Shown: in pieces, positions 11,814-23,137 of the stretch
How the letters are laid out: every line of letters begins with the position of its first letter
How positions within the stretch are numbered: position 1 is the stretch's first letter
DNA from: Meandrina meandrites
Taxonomy: Eukaryota > Cnidaria > Anthozoa > Scleractinia > Meandrinidae
Direction: 5' to 3'
Assembly: GCA_963693305.1 (NCBI GenBank)
Contig: OY855903.1
Coordinates: 52,556,150 to 52,620,149, forward strand
DNA: 64,000 nucleotides
Notes under the pieces: generated by a model
Databases searched by the model: none
What the model saw: only the letters and a program-made list of their open reading frames with translations
Told to the model about the DNA's origin: nothing
Translations under genes and position numbers: made by a program

Positions 11814-11849
11814 CTCAAAAGAGATAAGAGAGAAGAAGGCAAATTAGAA

Positions 11850-12679
11850 TTTTTATATTAATTATAATTTTTTTAATAAACCTTATTCAGTGGTGTAAAA
11901 GGTTATCTTGGTTGCCTAACCGCCAACTACAAAGAACACAAAACTTCTCCGACTTTTCACTGACCATGATAGAATAATAATAAGAAAAAACAGTACCCAG
12001 TGGGTACATGAGTCTAATGCGTCATGGATTGTTAGTGCGGTTGAAATATGCTGAAGTAGTTTCGGTATTTACGGCATAGAGTAAAAGGTGTACTAGAGGT
12101 TTGGTAGTAAGAGTGGTTCAGAAGAAGTCGATAATATTTGTTCTGTTAAGTATATATATTTAGAACATTGACGAAATGTAATATTTGAAATAGGAAAAAC
12201 ATGTTACTTAGGGTTTGAGTTCATCAATTCATGTTAAAAGATTAGTGCGTTGTAGACCATAGGAAGATCGTACAGATTTAGAGGGGGGGGGGGGGGGGGG
12301 AAATCCTGAAAAATTTGTTTGCAAAAGCAAAAAAGCCCAACTAAATTTTTTGCAGGCATGAAAAAATTGTCTGCAGGAAGATGACACCGGAAAAAAATGT
12401 TTTCATAGACAATGATACAGAAAAAAAATTGTTTGTCTTGGAAAAATTTTCAGCCCCCAGCTTCCAAAAAATAATGGTCTGCCCCATAGATAGACAAGAT
12501 ACAGCTGCTTATTCAGTATTCTAAATATCCTGAATTCCATCAAAATAAGCCATAATATATATTTTTTTCAATTCCTTTGCAATTTATGCAATACTGCTCA
12601 ACAAAGATTTCAATTTCCTTAAACACGGAGCGATCCTATATAACGAGGCTGAACTGTTCAGCCTGCCAATCCCTGCCAA
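11850..12679. other. Intron 2 segment, no gene; poly-G tract at about 12282-12300
   Basis: Between the Ig2 and Ig1 exons. AT-rich, with a G homopolymer of about 19 bp near 12282-12300. No open frame or RNA gene recognised. Confidence 0.5.
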
Positions 12680-12689
12680 TCACAAATTC

Positions 12690-13577
12690 GGTTGTTAGTA
12701 ATCCGTGGAACGACGGAACACGGAACGGCGGAACGACGGAACGAGAAACAGCGGAACGGGATTTTTTTTCTGTTTTTTTTTTTTTTTTTTTTTTAACAAA
12801 AAAACAACAACAAACAAACAGTAAATATATTCCATAAAATGGATGGGTGACCAACTGAAAATACCCCTTGTTGTGGGCATTTCATTTCTCTCCCTTTTTT
12901 TCTTACGAAATAAGTAACTTTTCATGCCCTTCTATTTTTTTTTGTCAACGGCTTTTTTTAACTTGCTTCGACTTTGTACGTTTCATTGTCTCGATTGGGG
13001 CAAGGCCATCCCCTTTTTTTTCTCTGTTTAGCGTCGTCCGACCGACCCAGATTTTCGCGTTTTCAAAAAAAAAAAAAGAAAAAGTTATGTAGAAGGCAAT
13101 GACACATTATTTCAAACAAATGTCACTTTAATCCAAAACATAGACAATTTTTTGCCATACAGTTTTGGTCGTTCGTCCTTTTTGCGCTGTTCTCGCTTGA
13201 ATTTAACCACGACGTCGATTTTTCCTTCTTCCATTGCCGCCATGTTGACTTTATAACCACGTCTTGTTGTTTCCAGGCTCCACGGATATTACGCTGAGAT
13301 ACCGGGCCTCCTAGTTCCAGACTCCTTTTCCAATTTTTTTTTGTTTCTTTTTTTTTTCTTTTCCGACCGACCGACCCAAAATCAGAAAACGCATTCGACA
13401 GTAAACGAAAAAAAAAGGGATGGCCCAAGCAAGTCCGAAGGGCAGTCACGCTTCTCGAAATCCTCACAAAAAAAAAAAAAAAAAAAAAAAAATCCCGTTC
13501 CGCTGTTTCTCGTTCCGTCGTTCCGCCGTTCCGTGTTCCGTGTTCCGTGTTCCATCGTTCCTCTGATTACTAACAAC
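12690..13577. mobile_element. 888-bp MITE with 10-bp target duplication and GGAAC-rich subterminal repeats
   Basis: TCACAAATTC flanks both sides (12680-12689 and 13578-13587). The ends are inverted: GTTGTTAGTAATC at the left, GATTACTAACAAC at the right. Next to each end is a purine-rich array of GGAACGACGGAAC/GGAACACGGAAC-type units (about 12711-12760 and, inverted, 13495-13560), ending in T8-16 or A22 homopolymers. The middle has a further inverted pair (GGCCATCC-T-tract...GTTTA near 13005-13030 and its complement near 13400-13425) and CCGACCGACCCA motifs. Non-coding. A 9-10-bp duplication suggests a Mutator-like source. Confidence 0.75.
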
Positions 13578-13963
13578 TCACAAATTCCAATGAGACAATT
13601 TCATTGGTTGGGAAATGCAATCAACTGGCTTTTGGTGTGGCGTGATCCAGACTGATCTCGTTTTCTAAACTAAAAATAGATTCAAAGCAGTACAAGAAAT
13701 AGCATCAAGATTCTCGTGTATAAAATTCTCTGTTTTGTTGTTTGGGTGCAAACAATCGAAAGCGAGGTTTAGAAATAGTGAAAGATACTTGTAGCTATCA
13801 GTCACTGTTCTGCGAAATCACGAAATTTCCTGCCCGCAAGCGAGCTGAGCTTAGCGCCGATACTGAATACAATTACATTGGATAAATGCGTTGCAAGTAA
13901 ACAAGTAAATATTTATAAATTTGTGAAATTCTGTTCGCCGAAGCCAAGAAAGTATTACTGAAC

Positions 13964-14129
13964 ATCATAATGATATGAGAAAATCTCATTTGCATTTACT
14001 TTCAACACACTTAATTTACATACGCGACTACAAAACTAGTTTCGTCAGAAGATCTCGTCAGTTGGTAACATATGTAAATTAAGTGTGTTGAAAGTAAATG
14101 CAAATGAGATTTTCTCATATCATTATGAT
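13964..14129. mobile_element. Short palindromic MITE (166 bp)
   Basis: About 63 bp starting ATCATAATGATATGAGAAAA are repeated as an exact inverted copy at the right (ending TTTTCTCATATCATTATGAT) around a ~40-bp loop. Transcribed RNA would form a long hairpin. The outermost bases are compatible with TA target duplication. Non-coding. Confidence 0.8.
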
Positions 14130-15354
14130 ATTTATAAATTCATTTTCTGAAATCTTAATCCGCTTATTGCTGAAAAATAAGGTTTTAGTCATGGATATGC
14201 CACATAAAAGCTAGCCAAAGAGCAAACGAAACTTGTAGTTTTGAATTTTGTCGCTTCAAAATTGAATTTGGTGATTGTTCCCGTTTCACGATAGTATAAC
14301 AAGAACGTTTGTAAAGAGCGTAGCTCCTAGTTCGCCAAATTTCGAAATGTAGAGATTTTTCCAAAGCATTGTTATCTTTGTTGTTTGAATCCTTGACCCA
14401 TAAAAACAAAATACTGAAACGATTGTCATTGATGTGTTCAGCATTATGTGTTTGAGCTTTCATGTCGTAACAGTGTTTGTGCATGCTGGACATCAATTTT
14501 GAATTTTCAGGAATATTGCATAAATTCTCTTTAGCTTGTATGGAAAGAATTATTGGTAGTTCATATTGTATATTAGCTTGTTAATTCCATATAAATGAAC
14601 TGGGAATGCATTTAAAAAGCAAAATTTGCGGAGCTCTTCTCTTTCACGACCGTTACTCTGACACGGCTTTTTAAAATTGAAGCCAACAAAGTGCTAGACG
14701 GGGCCTTTTTATAGGCTCGCTCCGTGTTTAAACATTTCGACACAGGAGAGCAAAGAAAACATTGCGTGCAGAATGTAATTTAATTAAGCGAAATATTTTC
14801 ACGTCTAGTAAACACTGCAAGCTGGAGTTTTCTTTTCATGACTGAGAACAGCTTTCAAACAGTCAATACATAGAATTAACAATCAGATCAGAATTCAATA
14901 ACTATTAAAGCGAGTTTTCATTCTGTCTTTACTACTTTTTGGCAAGTTTCAATATTTATGCAAATTTTGCGCGAAATGTAATTTGATTACACTGTCTTGT
15001 TTTCAAGCTCTAGATTGAATCTTGAATGGTGAAAACAACTCTTTTTAATGAAAGTTGCATTCTGTGAATGAAATCCTGCTTCAGTTGAATTAAACAATCA
15101 ATTGCTGACTACAATCTTACTTAATTTTCCATTTTTTTTTTCACAGTTATTTTTTGTTTATGAACACAAATGTCACTTCCGGATTTTTTTTCAACAAAAG
15201 ATGTCGATTTCACGTTGCGTTTCCCAGCCTATTGAGTTTTATTACTCACAGACGGTGCGTGGGTAAGAAGCAAGAAAATAATTTGCTCTAGCAGTAATTA
15301 CTCTAGTAACAAATCACGTATGTACATGTACCCGTATAGGTTTTATACACTTAC
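14130..15354. other. Rest of UNC5-like intron 2, nothing recognised
   Basis: AT-rich intronic sequence between the palindromic MITE and the Ig1 exon. Short frames lack coding features. Confidence 0.5.
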
Positions 15355-15660
15355 AAGCTTTCTGGACAGCTGCAGTACGACTCCTTATAACTTGCCCATT
15401 GTAACCAGTAGCAATACAAATGCAGTGAACAACAGAACCCCTGTTCTTGATCAGAACTTGGGAGATTACGAAAACAAGCAATGTCACATTGTGCTCATCT
15501 TCATAGTTTAAGACTTCCCTGGGAACCAGTCCTCCAGAACAGTTGAACTTTAGCTTTGAGACAAATTTAGCCTCGCAAACCAAAGCTGCTGGAGTATTTG
15601 GCAAGGCAAATTTGTCATCTGGTTCTGCGATGAACTCAGGCTTGACTGCGACATGGCCAG
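15355..15660 (-). CDS. unc5: UNC5-like netrin receptor, exon 2 seen (first Ig domain)
   Basis: Minus-strand exon of 306 bp, acceptor TTTTCTTCACAG at 15661, donor TGTAAGT at 15354, phase 1 both ends. It encodes HVAVKPEFIAEPDD, then TPAALVCEAKFVSKLKFNCS (B-strand Cys plus the extra Cys typical of UNC5 Ig1). A region with an N-glycosylation sequon (NVT) follows, then SVVHCICIATGYNGQVIRS with the F-strand C-x-C that UNC5 Ig1 domains use for an additional disulfide. It ends RTAAVQKA. Known: this divergent Ig1 is the netrin-contacting domain of UNC5. Length and position match. Confidence 0.85.
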
Positions 15661-15871
15661 CTGTGAAGAAAATTTTATTCAAAGATAACAAATTGTAATA
15701 ATTTGAGATTGTTGTTACATAACTGAAAGTAATGTGTTAAGCTATTACATTATCCTTCATGTACACAAAACCTAATTTTTGTCATCACTGCCAACAAAAT
15801 AAATACATGTTCAATACTTTTGTAATAATTTTTTTTTCAACCTACACCATGTGTTTTCATAATTACATAGA

Positions 15872-16115
15872 TTAAAGAGTCTGACCCACCCACTTTGCAC
15901 TGCGCGCCCTGTTGTTGTTTACGAGCTCGGAGGACCACAAAAACTAATGTAACATGATGACGCTTCTTTCAAAAACAGCAATCGTTCGAATATAACAAAC
16001 TGAAGAGAAGAGATAAGACTTGTTTCTAGCATTGACATTGCGATGGAAACAGATTTTACTTCTCGGTCGCTATCAACAGGCGCGCAATGCAAAGTGGGTG
16101 GGTCAGATTCTTTAA
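15872..16115. mobile_element. 244-bp MITE with TTAA-type ends
   Basis: The ends are a ~42-bp inverted repeat: TTAAAGAGTCTGACCCACCC at left and its complement (GGGTGGGTCAGATTCTTTAA) at right. The repeat continues through CACTTTGCA(C/T)TGCGCGCC. TTAA at both outermost positions fits a TTAA target duplication (piggyBac/Kolobok-like habit). Non-coding; lies in the large first intron. Confidence 0.7.
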
Positions 16116-16307
16116 GGTCATTGCCCTGTACTGCATTGCGCATCTTTACTGCCTGCGGAACTTAGCCCACGAGAGGATCTATCAAGCAATGTCACATTGA
16201 CCTATCAATTGTTTCACGTTTTGGGGTGTTAAGATCGAATTCTTTCTATAAAATGAATACAGATCGATTTCTATGTTTGAATCGAAGATCTCTTCGAGAT
16301 TCGACTA

Positions 16308-16660
16308 TTTTGCATGGAGTATGCGTTGGGGAAATGTTAGTATTGAAAGCGATTTGCGATGCATTAACCCATTTTAACCCATTGACTCACAGTCCAGAAG
16401 GCTTTTATTAGCGCGCACCCACCCCCCCCCCCCCAAATAAAAAAAAACAAAAAACAAAATAAAACAAATTCCTGGCTCTTTTACGGCATTTAACACAAAC
16501 GTGCGAGTGGGAAAAATATAGTACCATATGCGTACTAAATTCAGACAAATAATTCCTTTCTGAAGTAAACGTTTATTACAACTAGACACGCTGAAAGACC
16601 AATTCATGATTTGAAATGTTAATTATCAACCTTGATAAATTGATCCGAAACTAATAATTA
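16308..16660. repeat. Dispersed repeat, copy 1 of 2
   Basis: About 330 bp from GGAGTATGCGTTGGGGAAAT through a C13 tract to TCAACCTTGATAAATTGA is repeated in direct orientation at about 21641-21940. Copies differ by the length of the C tract (13 versus ~15), the adjoining A-rich tract and a few bases. No gene. A non-autonomous transposon remnant is likely, family unknown. Confidence 0.75.
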
Positions 16661-18727
16661 TAAAAACAATATATAATTATAATAAAAACCTTCCCAAAAT
16701 CCTTTGCAGCTGAAAAATCGTCAATGCCAAATAACTTGGTCAGTTTGAAGTCAGCAGGAGTACAACGTCGTATAGAAATAACTCTTAACAATAACCACTT
16801 CTTGTATAAGAGGTAGGGCGATGACGTCATTAGTCATGTGACATTGCTCTGAAGTTCGTTTTTGCTCACTGTGACGAAGATATTTTGTTACTGAAAAAGC
16901 AGTCATTGCAGTTTGAAGCACATTGGTGTGAGGCATTTCAAACTGCCCGGGTACCGAACAAAATATAAATATTAAGGGAGCTGTGTACAATTTTCAAAAA
17001 GTGGGAGTCTGGGTACAAGTGCGTATCTGGCATTGCATTAAATGCGAGGAAACAACAAATTACATGTCGGTAGATATTTATATGTTAAGTACATTTTTAT
17101 CACTTTTATTGTTTTGATGTCATCGGTCACGTGACCAGAACCGACTGCATTTTTAGATTCGCTTGAAAACTTTACTAGGATGTCTCTCTTAGGATTTTTT
17201 TAAGCGAAGTTGTAGATATTTAAATAGTGTTTTTAAAAATGGCCATTATTACTTTTTCCTGAAAATGTACGGCTTTAAAAAACACAGTTGAAAAGTTTGT
17301 TGGCTTCCTACTCAACAACCATTTGCAGTAGAAATAAAAGAAAATTTTGCCAAAGGCAGGAGTGCAGGCTCTTTATGATGGCGTTGTCAGTTTCTTCTCA
17401 TTTCAATTGCCATTGGCGAGGATGGATTTTATTTCTTTCAGACAAAAGGAGTGGGCCTGGGAAGAAGTTAAGTAGCTGCCCCTCCCCTCCCCCCTGCTGG
17501 AGTCCCCCCAGCGGATTCCCCGTGGTCCGTATTGCGGGCTCACGACAAGAGCATTTTTAAAATGGCGACAAGAAAAGGGAATCTAATGGAGTGATTTTGA
17601 GATATAGAGGAAAGTTTTGTCGTTGTTTTTTCTTCTTGACGCGATCAAAACGAGTCCCCAAACGTAGGGTATACCTTCTTTATTTGTATTCGCGATAAAG
17701 AAGAATATGGAATGAGTACAAACGTGCGAAAACGTGGGTAACAGAAACTTACAGGGACCTGAGGTAAGCGTTTCTCATTGTTAGTAATGAATGATTTTTT
17801 TTTAGACTGGTTAAAGCTTATGTCTTCGACGTTTATCATGTTTATCAACTTAGCTTACTGGAATTAAAGCCGAGCTTTAAAAAATAGATAGTGAGAACGA
17901 TGCGATAATATTAAATGGCAGTCATTTCGTCGAGGCATGTAACTGTAATTTATGTTTGTCATCTGAATTTTAAGCTACTGTACTTCAAATTAATAAGAAT
18001 CGCATCCTTTCATTATTTATATGTGAAGCAATTTTCCTCAAAATATTGACGAAGTGGCCATTTCAGGCCGCAAAGAAAAATTACGTCAGGGAAATTAAAT
18101 TTGAAATTACTGTAACACCTTTGATGTGATACCTTTGAAATTGGAAGAAACATTTCAGCTCAGTGTGATCTCTTTTTTTAAGTTAGACTAGAGACTACTT
18201 GCAGTCAACCTGGTAGTTAATCTAGACTTCAATTAAACAGTGCTACTCACGTTTTGGAATGCCTCTTTGGGCATGTTTAATAAATGATGTTTTATTGTAT
18301 TGGTAAACATAGATTTACGTTTCTTTTGCATTTTGTGGTCTGGTAATTTTTGGGACTAGTAGAATGCCTAATGTTTTGACAGGATTTACAGAATTCAGAA
18401 CTGAGGACATTGTGGATTACTGTTGAGTTAAACTATGGATTATAACAAGTTCAGGTAGTTGTTCATCTCTTAGTTTTGCACATAGTTATGTGACAGTCAA
18501 TTCTAGCAATTCCCATCCTTATCTCTACACACATTTATTACCTGAGGCATTTTTAAAAGATCTGCTTTTTGACCAGACATTTGTCTACTTTATAAAAAAA
18601 TCTGTTTGACATTTTTTAAGGCCTGTATTTTCAGTTGTTGAATGACCTTCAGTAGCATTTTGACGTAGCAATATGAAAATTCGTGAGGCCTTAAACTTAA
18701 GCAAGAAAGAAAACCCTAATCCCAATA
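16661..18727. other. UNC5-like intron 1 segment, no gene
   Basis: Two kilobases without recognisable coding, RNA or repeat structure. Short frames, including the one near 17288-17560, show no family features. Confidence 0.4.
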
Positions 18728-18990
18728 CAAAGCTAACTGGAAGCAACATGATGTACAGTTTGGCTAACCGGAGTACTATGTACATGTAGGCTAACGGGAA
18801 TCTTATGTAGCCTAACTGGATCGGTTTACATGGCTCGCATGTTTCATGACACATAAGTGCCATACAAGCCAGAAATACCTATCTCCAATAATTAGCATAA
18901 CCTCAAGCCACCTCAGCTAACTATACTCAGGCTAACTGGAGTACTGCTTAGGCTAACCAGGGAGCTTTTTAGGCTAACCAGTGTGCTATT
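18728..18990. repeat. Degenerate array of GGCTAACTGGAGTACTG-like units
   Basis: The motif GGCTAAC(T/C)(G/A)G recurs at irregular 20-60-bp spacing (about 18730, 18762, 18790, 18811, 18918, 18930, 18952, 18970), often followed by GAGTACT or a similar sequence. A decayed short-period tandem repeat; no gene. Confidence 0.5.
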
Positions 18991-19849
18991 TATATATAGT
19001 GGAATGGCTCTCATGACTTGTTGGCTCGCACTTTGTCAAGGCCCAAGTTTTTTTTTAAACTCATATGGGAATTAGCCAAGTAGTAGCTGTAAATTTGATT
19101 TAAATAAACTCCAGCTTAGTTTTTGTTGGCAACTTGCTCTACAAGAAAACCAAACATAGATTTCTGTGATGTAATGTTTTGAAATGAACAGATAACAAAA
19201 ATTCAGCTTTAGGGTCCAAAACATTTTAAAACATTATTAAATAATCTGACATTTTTCTGCAATGATTAATGAAAGGAGGGGTGCAAAGAAAATTGATTTC
19301 TTCCTTGCCTGACCCAGGTAGACTGGGCAAGGTGAAACAATTATAAGCTTACCCAAAGTCCCATGTTTCTTTCGAAACAACTACAACAACAAAAATAAAA
19401 ATCCATAAATGTCATTTGGCTACCTACCGAGTGGAAAAAAATATTGGATGAGCCCAACATAAAAGCAGCCAGTTTTTTTCACACACTGAAAAAGGCCATT
19501 TAATTTTAATACACAGTCTGCATGCTGGAAAATTGCAATTTCATCAAAATAAATGGTTTTTGTTTGTTTTGTTCTATTTACAGGTGACTTGAAGACTTTG
19601 CAAGGGCATTCCTGTTAGTCAAAATGAACTCATAAATGCACATTGTGTCAATGAGTGATTGACTCCCACATGTTGCCAGTTTAAACCTGAATATACTTTA
19701 GTGACATTTGTAGCTATTTATACAATATGAACATCCCAGAACCCAATATGGCTACATATAAATACTGACACTTAATATTACATGTAAGTTTTAAAACCAT
19801 TCTGGGGTTCTTGACAAAACAAATTTTGTTTCAATAAAACATATACATG
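18991..19849. other. UNC5-like intron 1 segment, nothing recognised
   Basis: AT-rich stretch without coding features, ending at the second Penelope-like element. Confidence 0.4.
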
Positions 19850-19971
19850 TAAAAACTAACGATAGATAAATCCGACGTTTCGGCGACATCTTGGCGCCAT
19901 TGTCAAGGGAAACTAATTAAATATGCGATTTCAAGAGTAACTAAGAGTTCAGAGTTTCTAATTTGCATAAG

Positions 19972-20625
19972 TTAGACAAAGACTTTAGCGCGAACTGAGT
20001 CTGATTGTACATTTAAACACGGTCGTAATTGTTTAATGAGTAACATCTCATTAATGAGACAATCAAACTTGTTGTGGCATTTTTTCAACACGCTAAAACA
20101 ATTGCGAAGGTCATCCGGAATCCAGCCTGCGTGTCTACTATCATAGTGTTTACGTACTGACGAGGTCTTGCTTCTATGTCCATCAACGCGTACGAACAGA
20201 TGGCCACGGGTGTAACCGACATAACCAGCATCGCACTGGTCACACTTGAAGTTATACACAACGCATTGTTGATCAATGAGCTGAGGCTTAGGTTCGCTTG
20301 TCGGGAACTCCTGGGCAATCTTGCGGCTCGTAAACACCGGTTGAACACTGGTCTGCAGCTTCACACTGAGATCTTTCAATTGTGTCTTCACGATATTAGC
20401 CGACTCCTGGTCTTTAAAGGGTATGACAACCCGAGTAGTGTTTTCTGTCGTAGATCTGGACCGTAATGAGGGCTGGTCAGCGACCTTTAAATTTAGGAAG
20501 GTTTTGACAGTGGAGTCAACAAGGTGCTTGGGATATTTCAGTTTAGAGAAAACAGACTTCAGTCGTTCGCACTCCTCAGTGAAGTAGGACCATGACGAAG
20601 ACAGGCGATGTGCGCGGTCGAGCAT
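19972..20625 (-). pseudogene. Penelope-like linker plus GIY-YIG endonuclease, 5'-truncated
   Basis: Seen: 217 codons, minus strand. The N-terminal half matches the linker of Penelope-like proteins (basic, LKYPKHLVDSTVKTFLNL, RVVIPFKDQESANIVKTQL). The C-terminal half is the nuclease: CVVYNFKCDQCDAGYVGYTR with the Y-x(10)-YVG motif, a preceding C-x2-C, then VDGHR, KHYDSRH and a downstream Glu (INEMLL). No RT sequence is left. The start codon is simply the first Met within the dimer. Belongs to a different Penelope lineage from the copy at 2302-4578. Confidence 0.75.
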
Positions 20626-20801
20626 ACTATGATAGTAGACACGCAGGCTGGATTCCGGATGACCTTCGCAATTGTTTTAGCGTGTTGAAAAAATGCCACA
20701 ACAAGTTTGATTGTCTCATTAATGAGATGTTACTCATTAAACAATTACGACCGTGTTTAAATGTGCAATCAGACTCAGTTCGCGCTAAAGTCCTTGTCTA
20801 A
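20626..20801 (+). pseudogene. Inverted copy of the GIY-YIG C-terminus
   Basis: Repeats the last ~57 codons of the minus-strand frame in opposite orientation (YYDSRHAGWIPDDLRNCF to SVRAKVLV). It is the second arm of the dimer and begins exactly where the palindrome begins. Not a functional gene. Confidence 0.75.
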
Positions 20802-20935
20802 CTTATGCAAATTAGAAACTCTGAACTCTTAGTTACTCTTGAAATCGCATATTTAATTAGTTTCCCTTGACAATGGCGCCAAGATGTCGCCGAAACGTCG
20901 GATTTATCTATCGTTAGTTTTTACCTGTATATGTT

Positions 20936-21390
20936 TATCTAAATCATTGTTGATTAGTTTCAATAAAAACATGTAAAAAATAATGAAATAACAGAGAATT
21001 TACATCATTAATTATTATCGCAGACCATAAATTTTACTCCAGGTTAAGTTAATGTGTCAATTTTTTTGTAGCACAGGCTTGGTTCCACATGGTGTGGTTC
21101 CAAAAAATATTCATACCTCCCCTGAGGATGGTTCTTTGGTTTGGACCCTCCCACCGCCTGGGATTTCCAGTTTAGCTTCATACTTTCTTTTAAAAATTTG
21201 TGTTATTGAGACCCCCACCCCTCTCGGAATTTCCAATGACCATCCTTGGGGTGGGTATACCGCACAATGTAGGCTTTTGCTTATGAAAGTAAGTTGCAGA
21301 TTGATCTGATTGATACACACTATTCTATTTTCAAATTTGCCTGTTTTCTATGGGATATATAATTATATATTGTTTTTACCGGTTTTACTT

Positions 21391-21426
<36 letters not shown>

Positions 21427-21640
21427 TTTAATATTTATATAACACTAGTTCAAAACACTCTGGTGAAAGGTAGGTTTTCTTTCTGTACAACTGTCACTGA
21501 CATTTATTTTACCACCAGTGGTATTATCTTGGTACAGAAAAGCGGTAATTGGGGATAATAATTTGCGAATCATGGTGCCGTGAGATAGCGGAAAACTACT
21601 GAATTCTTTCCACAAAATTAACACCCAGATTGCTTTTTAT
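20936..21640. other. Intronic stretch with an (AAT)n microsatellite at 21392-21426
   Basis: No gene recognised. The (TAA)n tract is followed by TATTTAATATTTATATAACA, which resembles the tail next to the (AAT)n of the LINE fragment at 57540. It may be a short LINE 3' end (plus-strand left end of a minus-strand copy). Confidence 0.5.
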
Positions 21641-21945
21641 GGAGTATGCGTTGGGGAAATGTCAGTATTGAAAGCGATTTGCGATGCATTAACCGATTGA
21701 CTCACAGTCCAGAAGGCTTTTATTAGCGCGCACCCACCCCCCCCCCCCCCCCAAAAAAAAAAAATCCTGGCTCATTTTGCGGCATTTAACACAAACGTGC
21801 GAGTGGGAAAAATATCCCATATGCGTACTAAATTCAGACAAATAATTCTTTTCTGAAGTAAACGTTTATTACAACTAGACACGCTGAAAGACCAATTCAT
21901 GATTTGAAATGTTAATTATCAACCTTGATAAATTGAACCGAAACC
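21641..21945. repeat. Dispersed repeat, copy 2 of 2
   Basis: Direct-orientation copy of 16308-16660, starting GGAGTATGCGTTGGGGAAAT, with the C tract at about 21738-21752. It ends at the shared TCAACCTTGATAAATTGA; flanks then diverge. Confidence 0.75.
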
Positions 21946-22409
21946 AAACTTGAAGACGTATATCTTGTTATGAATTTCACGCTACAATATAACACAACTT
22001 TTATAGAGCGGCAACAACAGCCCTTTTGGTGGATGAATGAAGTTCTAAAGAGGACTACATGTAACGTATTTAGGATGAAGAGTCTATTTTTTGTTAAAAT
22101 TACTTAAATAAGCTTTACGCTTTTCAATTTTGGATATCTTTGAACTGCAGCCAGCAGCTATCAAGTAAAATACAGACAAGCTTTAAGTTTTTAAAATAAC
22201 ATTCTAACCTAAATTGTATGAGATTATCAATGAAATTAATTGTAACCCAACAAGAAAACGCGTAGAAGAAAAACAAAATACACCAGGTTAGTTAGAAATG
22301 CATAATACAATGTATAACCGAAAGAGAGAAATTATATTTGATGAGTTCTCTTAGCTTTGAAAAGCAGAAACGTCTCTCAACAAGATGTCAGTAGATGGAC
22401 CTGCAGATA

Positions 22410-22515
22410 GTCTGAAGTGTCAGCCGTCTTCTCTTCCTTACCCCCCCCCCCCCCCCCCCCCCCCCCAGAGGACGGGTGGCCGGGAGGAAGAGAAGACGCC
22501 TGACATTTCAGACTA
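22410..22515. mobile_element. Small hairpin element around a ~26-bp poly-C tract
   Basis: AGTCTGAAGTGTCAGCCGTC at the left pairs with the complement of GAAGACGCCTGACATTTCAG at the right; the arms continue through TTCTCTTCC. The loop is the C homopolymer at about 22441-22466. About 105 bp in all, non-coding; a short MITE is likely. Confidence 0.6.
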
Positions 22516-22819
22516 GACCTGCATAGTTTTCGTTAACGCTGTTGTGCATGTCACGCTACACGCTTAGAATACTCAGTGGATGAATGAATCTCTAAAATCT
22601 CTTTGGAGTGTCTTGTCTTGTAGTCTCTTGACGTATAGATTTAATAAGTGCATTTATACGATGTATCAAAATAACAGCTTTATTTTGCCTATTTAAAGAA
22701 TAGCGTGCTTTAATATCTACCATGTTATCTTCAGTGGAACTATTGAATGTAATGGATTTTGGGAAAGTAGTTGAAAATGAATTATCATTTCTGTTTACAA
22801 CGCGTACAGTGATGGTGCA

Positions 22820-23119
22820 TGGGAGGCGCGGTGGCCTAATGGTTAGTGCGCTGGACTCCGGATCGGGCGGTCCGGGTTCGAGCCCTGGCCGGGGCACTGC
22901 GTTGTGTTCTTGGGCAAGATACTTTACTCTCATAGTGCCTCTCTCCACCCAGGTGTATAAATGGGTACCGGCGAATTAACTGCTGGGGGTAACCCTGCGA
23001 TGGACTAGCATCCCATCCAGGAGGGAGTAGAAATACTCCTAGTCGCTTCATACTACGGAAACCGGGACAAGCTCCGGCCTGATGGGCCACTAGGCTCGTA
23101 TGCAGACTTTACCTTACAA
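22820..23119 (+). mobile_element. tRNA-derived SINE with perfect 10-bp target duplication
   Basis: TGATGGTGCA lies exactly at 22810-22819 and 23120-23129. The element starts GGGAGGCGCGGTGGCC and has an RNA polymerase III A box (TGGCCTAATGG, 22832-22842) and B box (GGTTCGAGCCC, 22875-22885) about 33 bp apart, as in a tRNA gene. A non-tRNA body follows (TTGTGTTCTTGGGCAAGATA, CTCCACCCAGGTGTATAAAT, later CCGGCCTGATGGGCCACTAG). The tRNA-like head cannot be folded into a full cloverleaf with matching acceptor stem, so it is a SINE and not a tRNA gene. Confidence 0.88.
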
Positions 23120-23137
23120 TGATGGTGCAGGTTTTAA

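Larger units (their letters stand above)
19850..20935. mobile_element. Second Penelope-like inverted dimer
   Basis: About 285 bp at each end are inverted copies (left from about 19858, right to about 20926), enclosing a ~480-bp unique centre. As in the 2302-4578 element, both outer ends are the retroelement 3' end. Each ends with a block containing GTCGCCGAAACGTCGGATTT. GAAAC-GTC resembles the 3' half of a hammerhead ribozyme core, which is known from Penelope-like elements; a full core was not proven. Similar TTTCAATAAAA(C)ATGTAAAAA sequence on both flanks may be a target duplication but is not exact. Confidence 0.75.

Noticed and set aside
12577..13655. Several open frames with long F or K runs
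   Set aside because: They translate T/A homopolymers and GGAAC arrays of a MITE.
22820..22895. tRNA gene
   Set aside because: A and B boxes are present, but the 5' and 3' ends do not form an acceptor stem, a non-tRNA body follows and a 10-bp target duplication surrounds 300 bp; it is a SINE.
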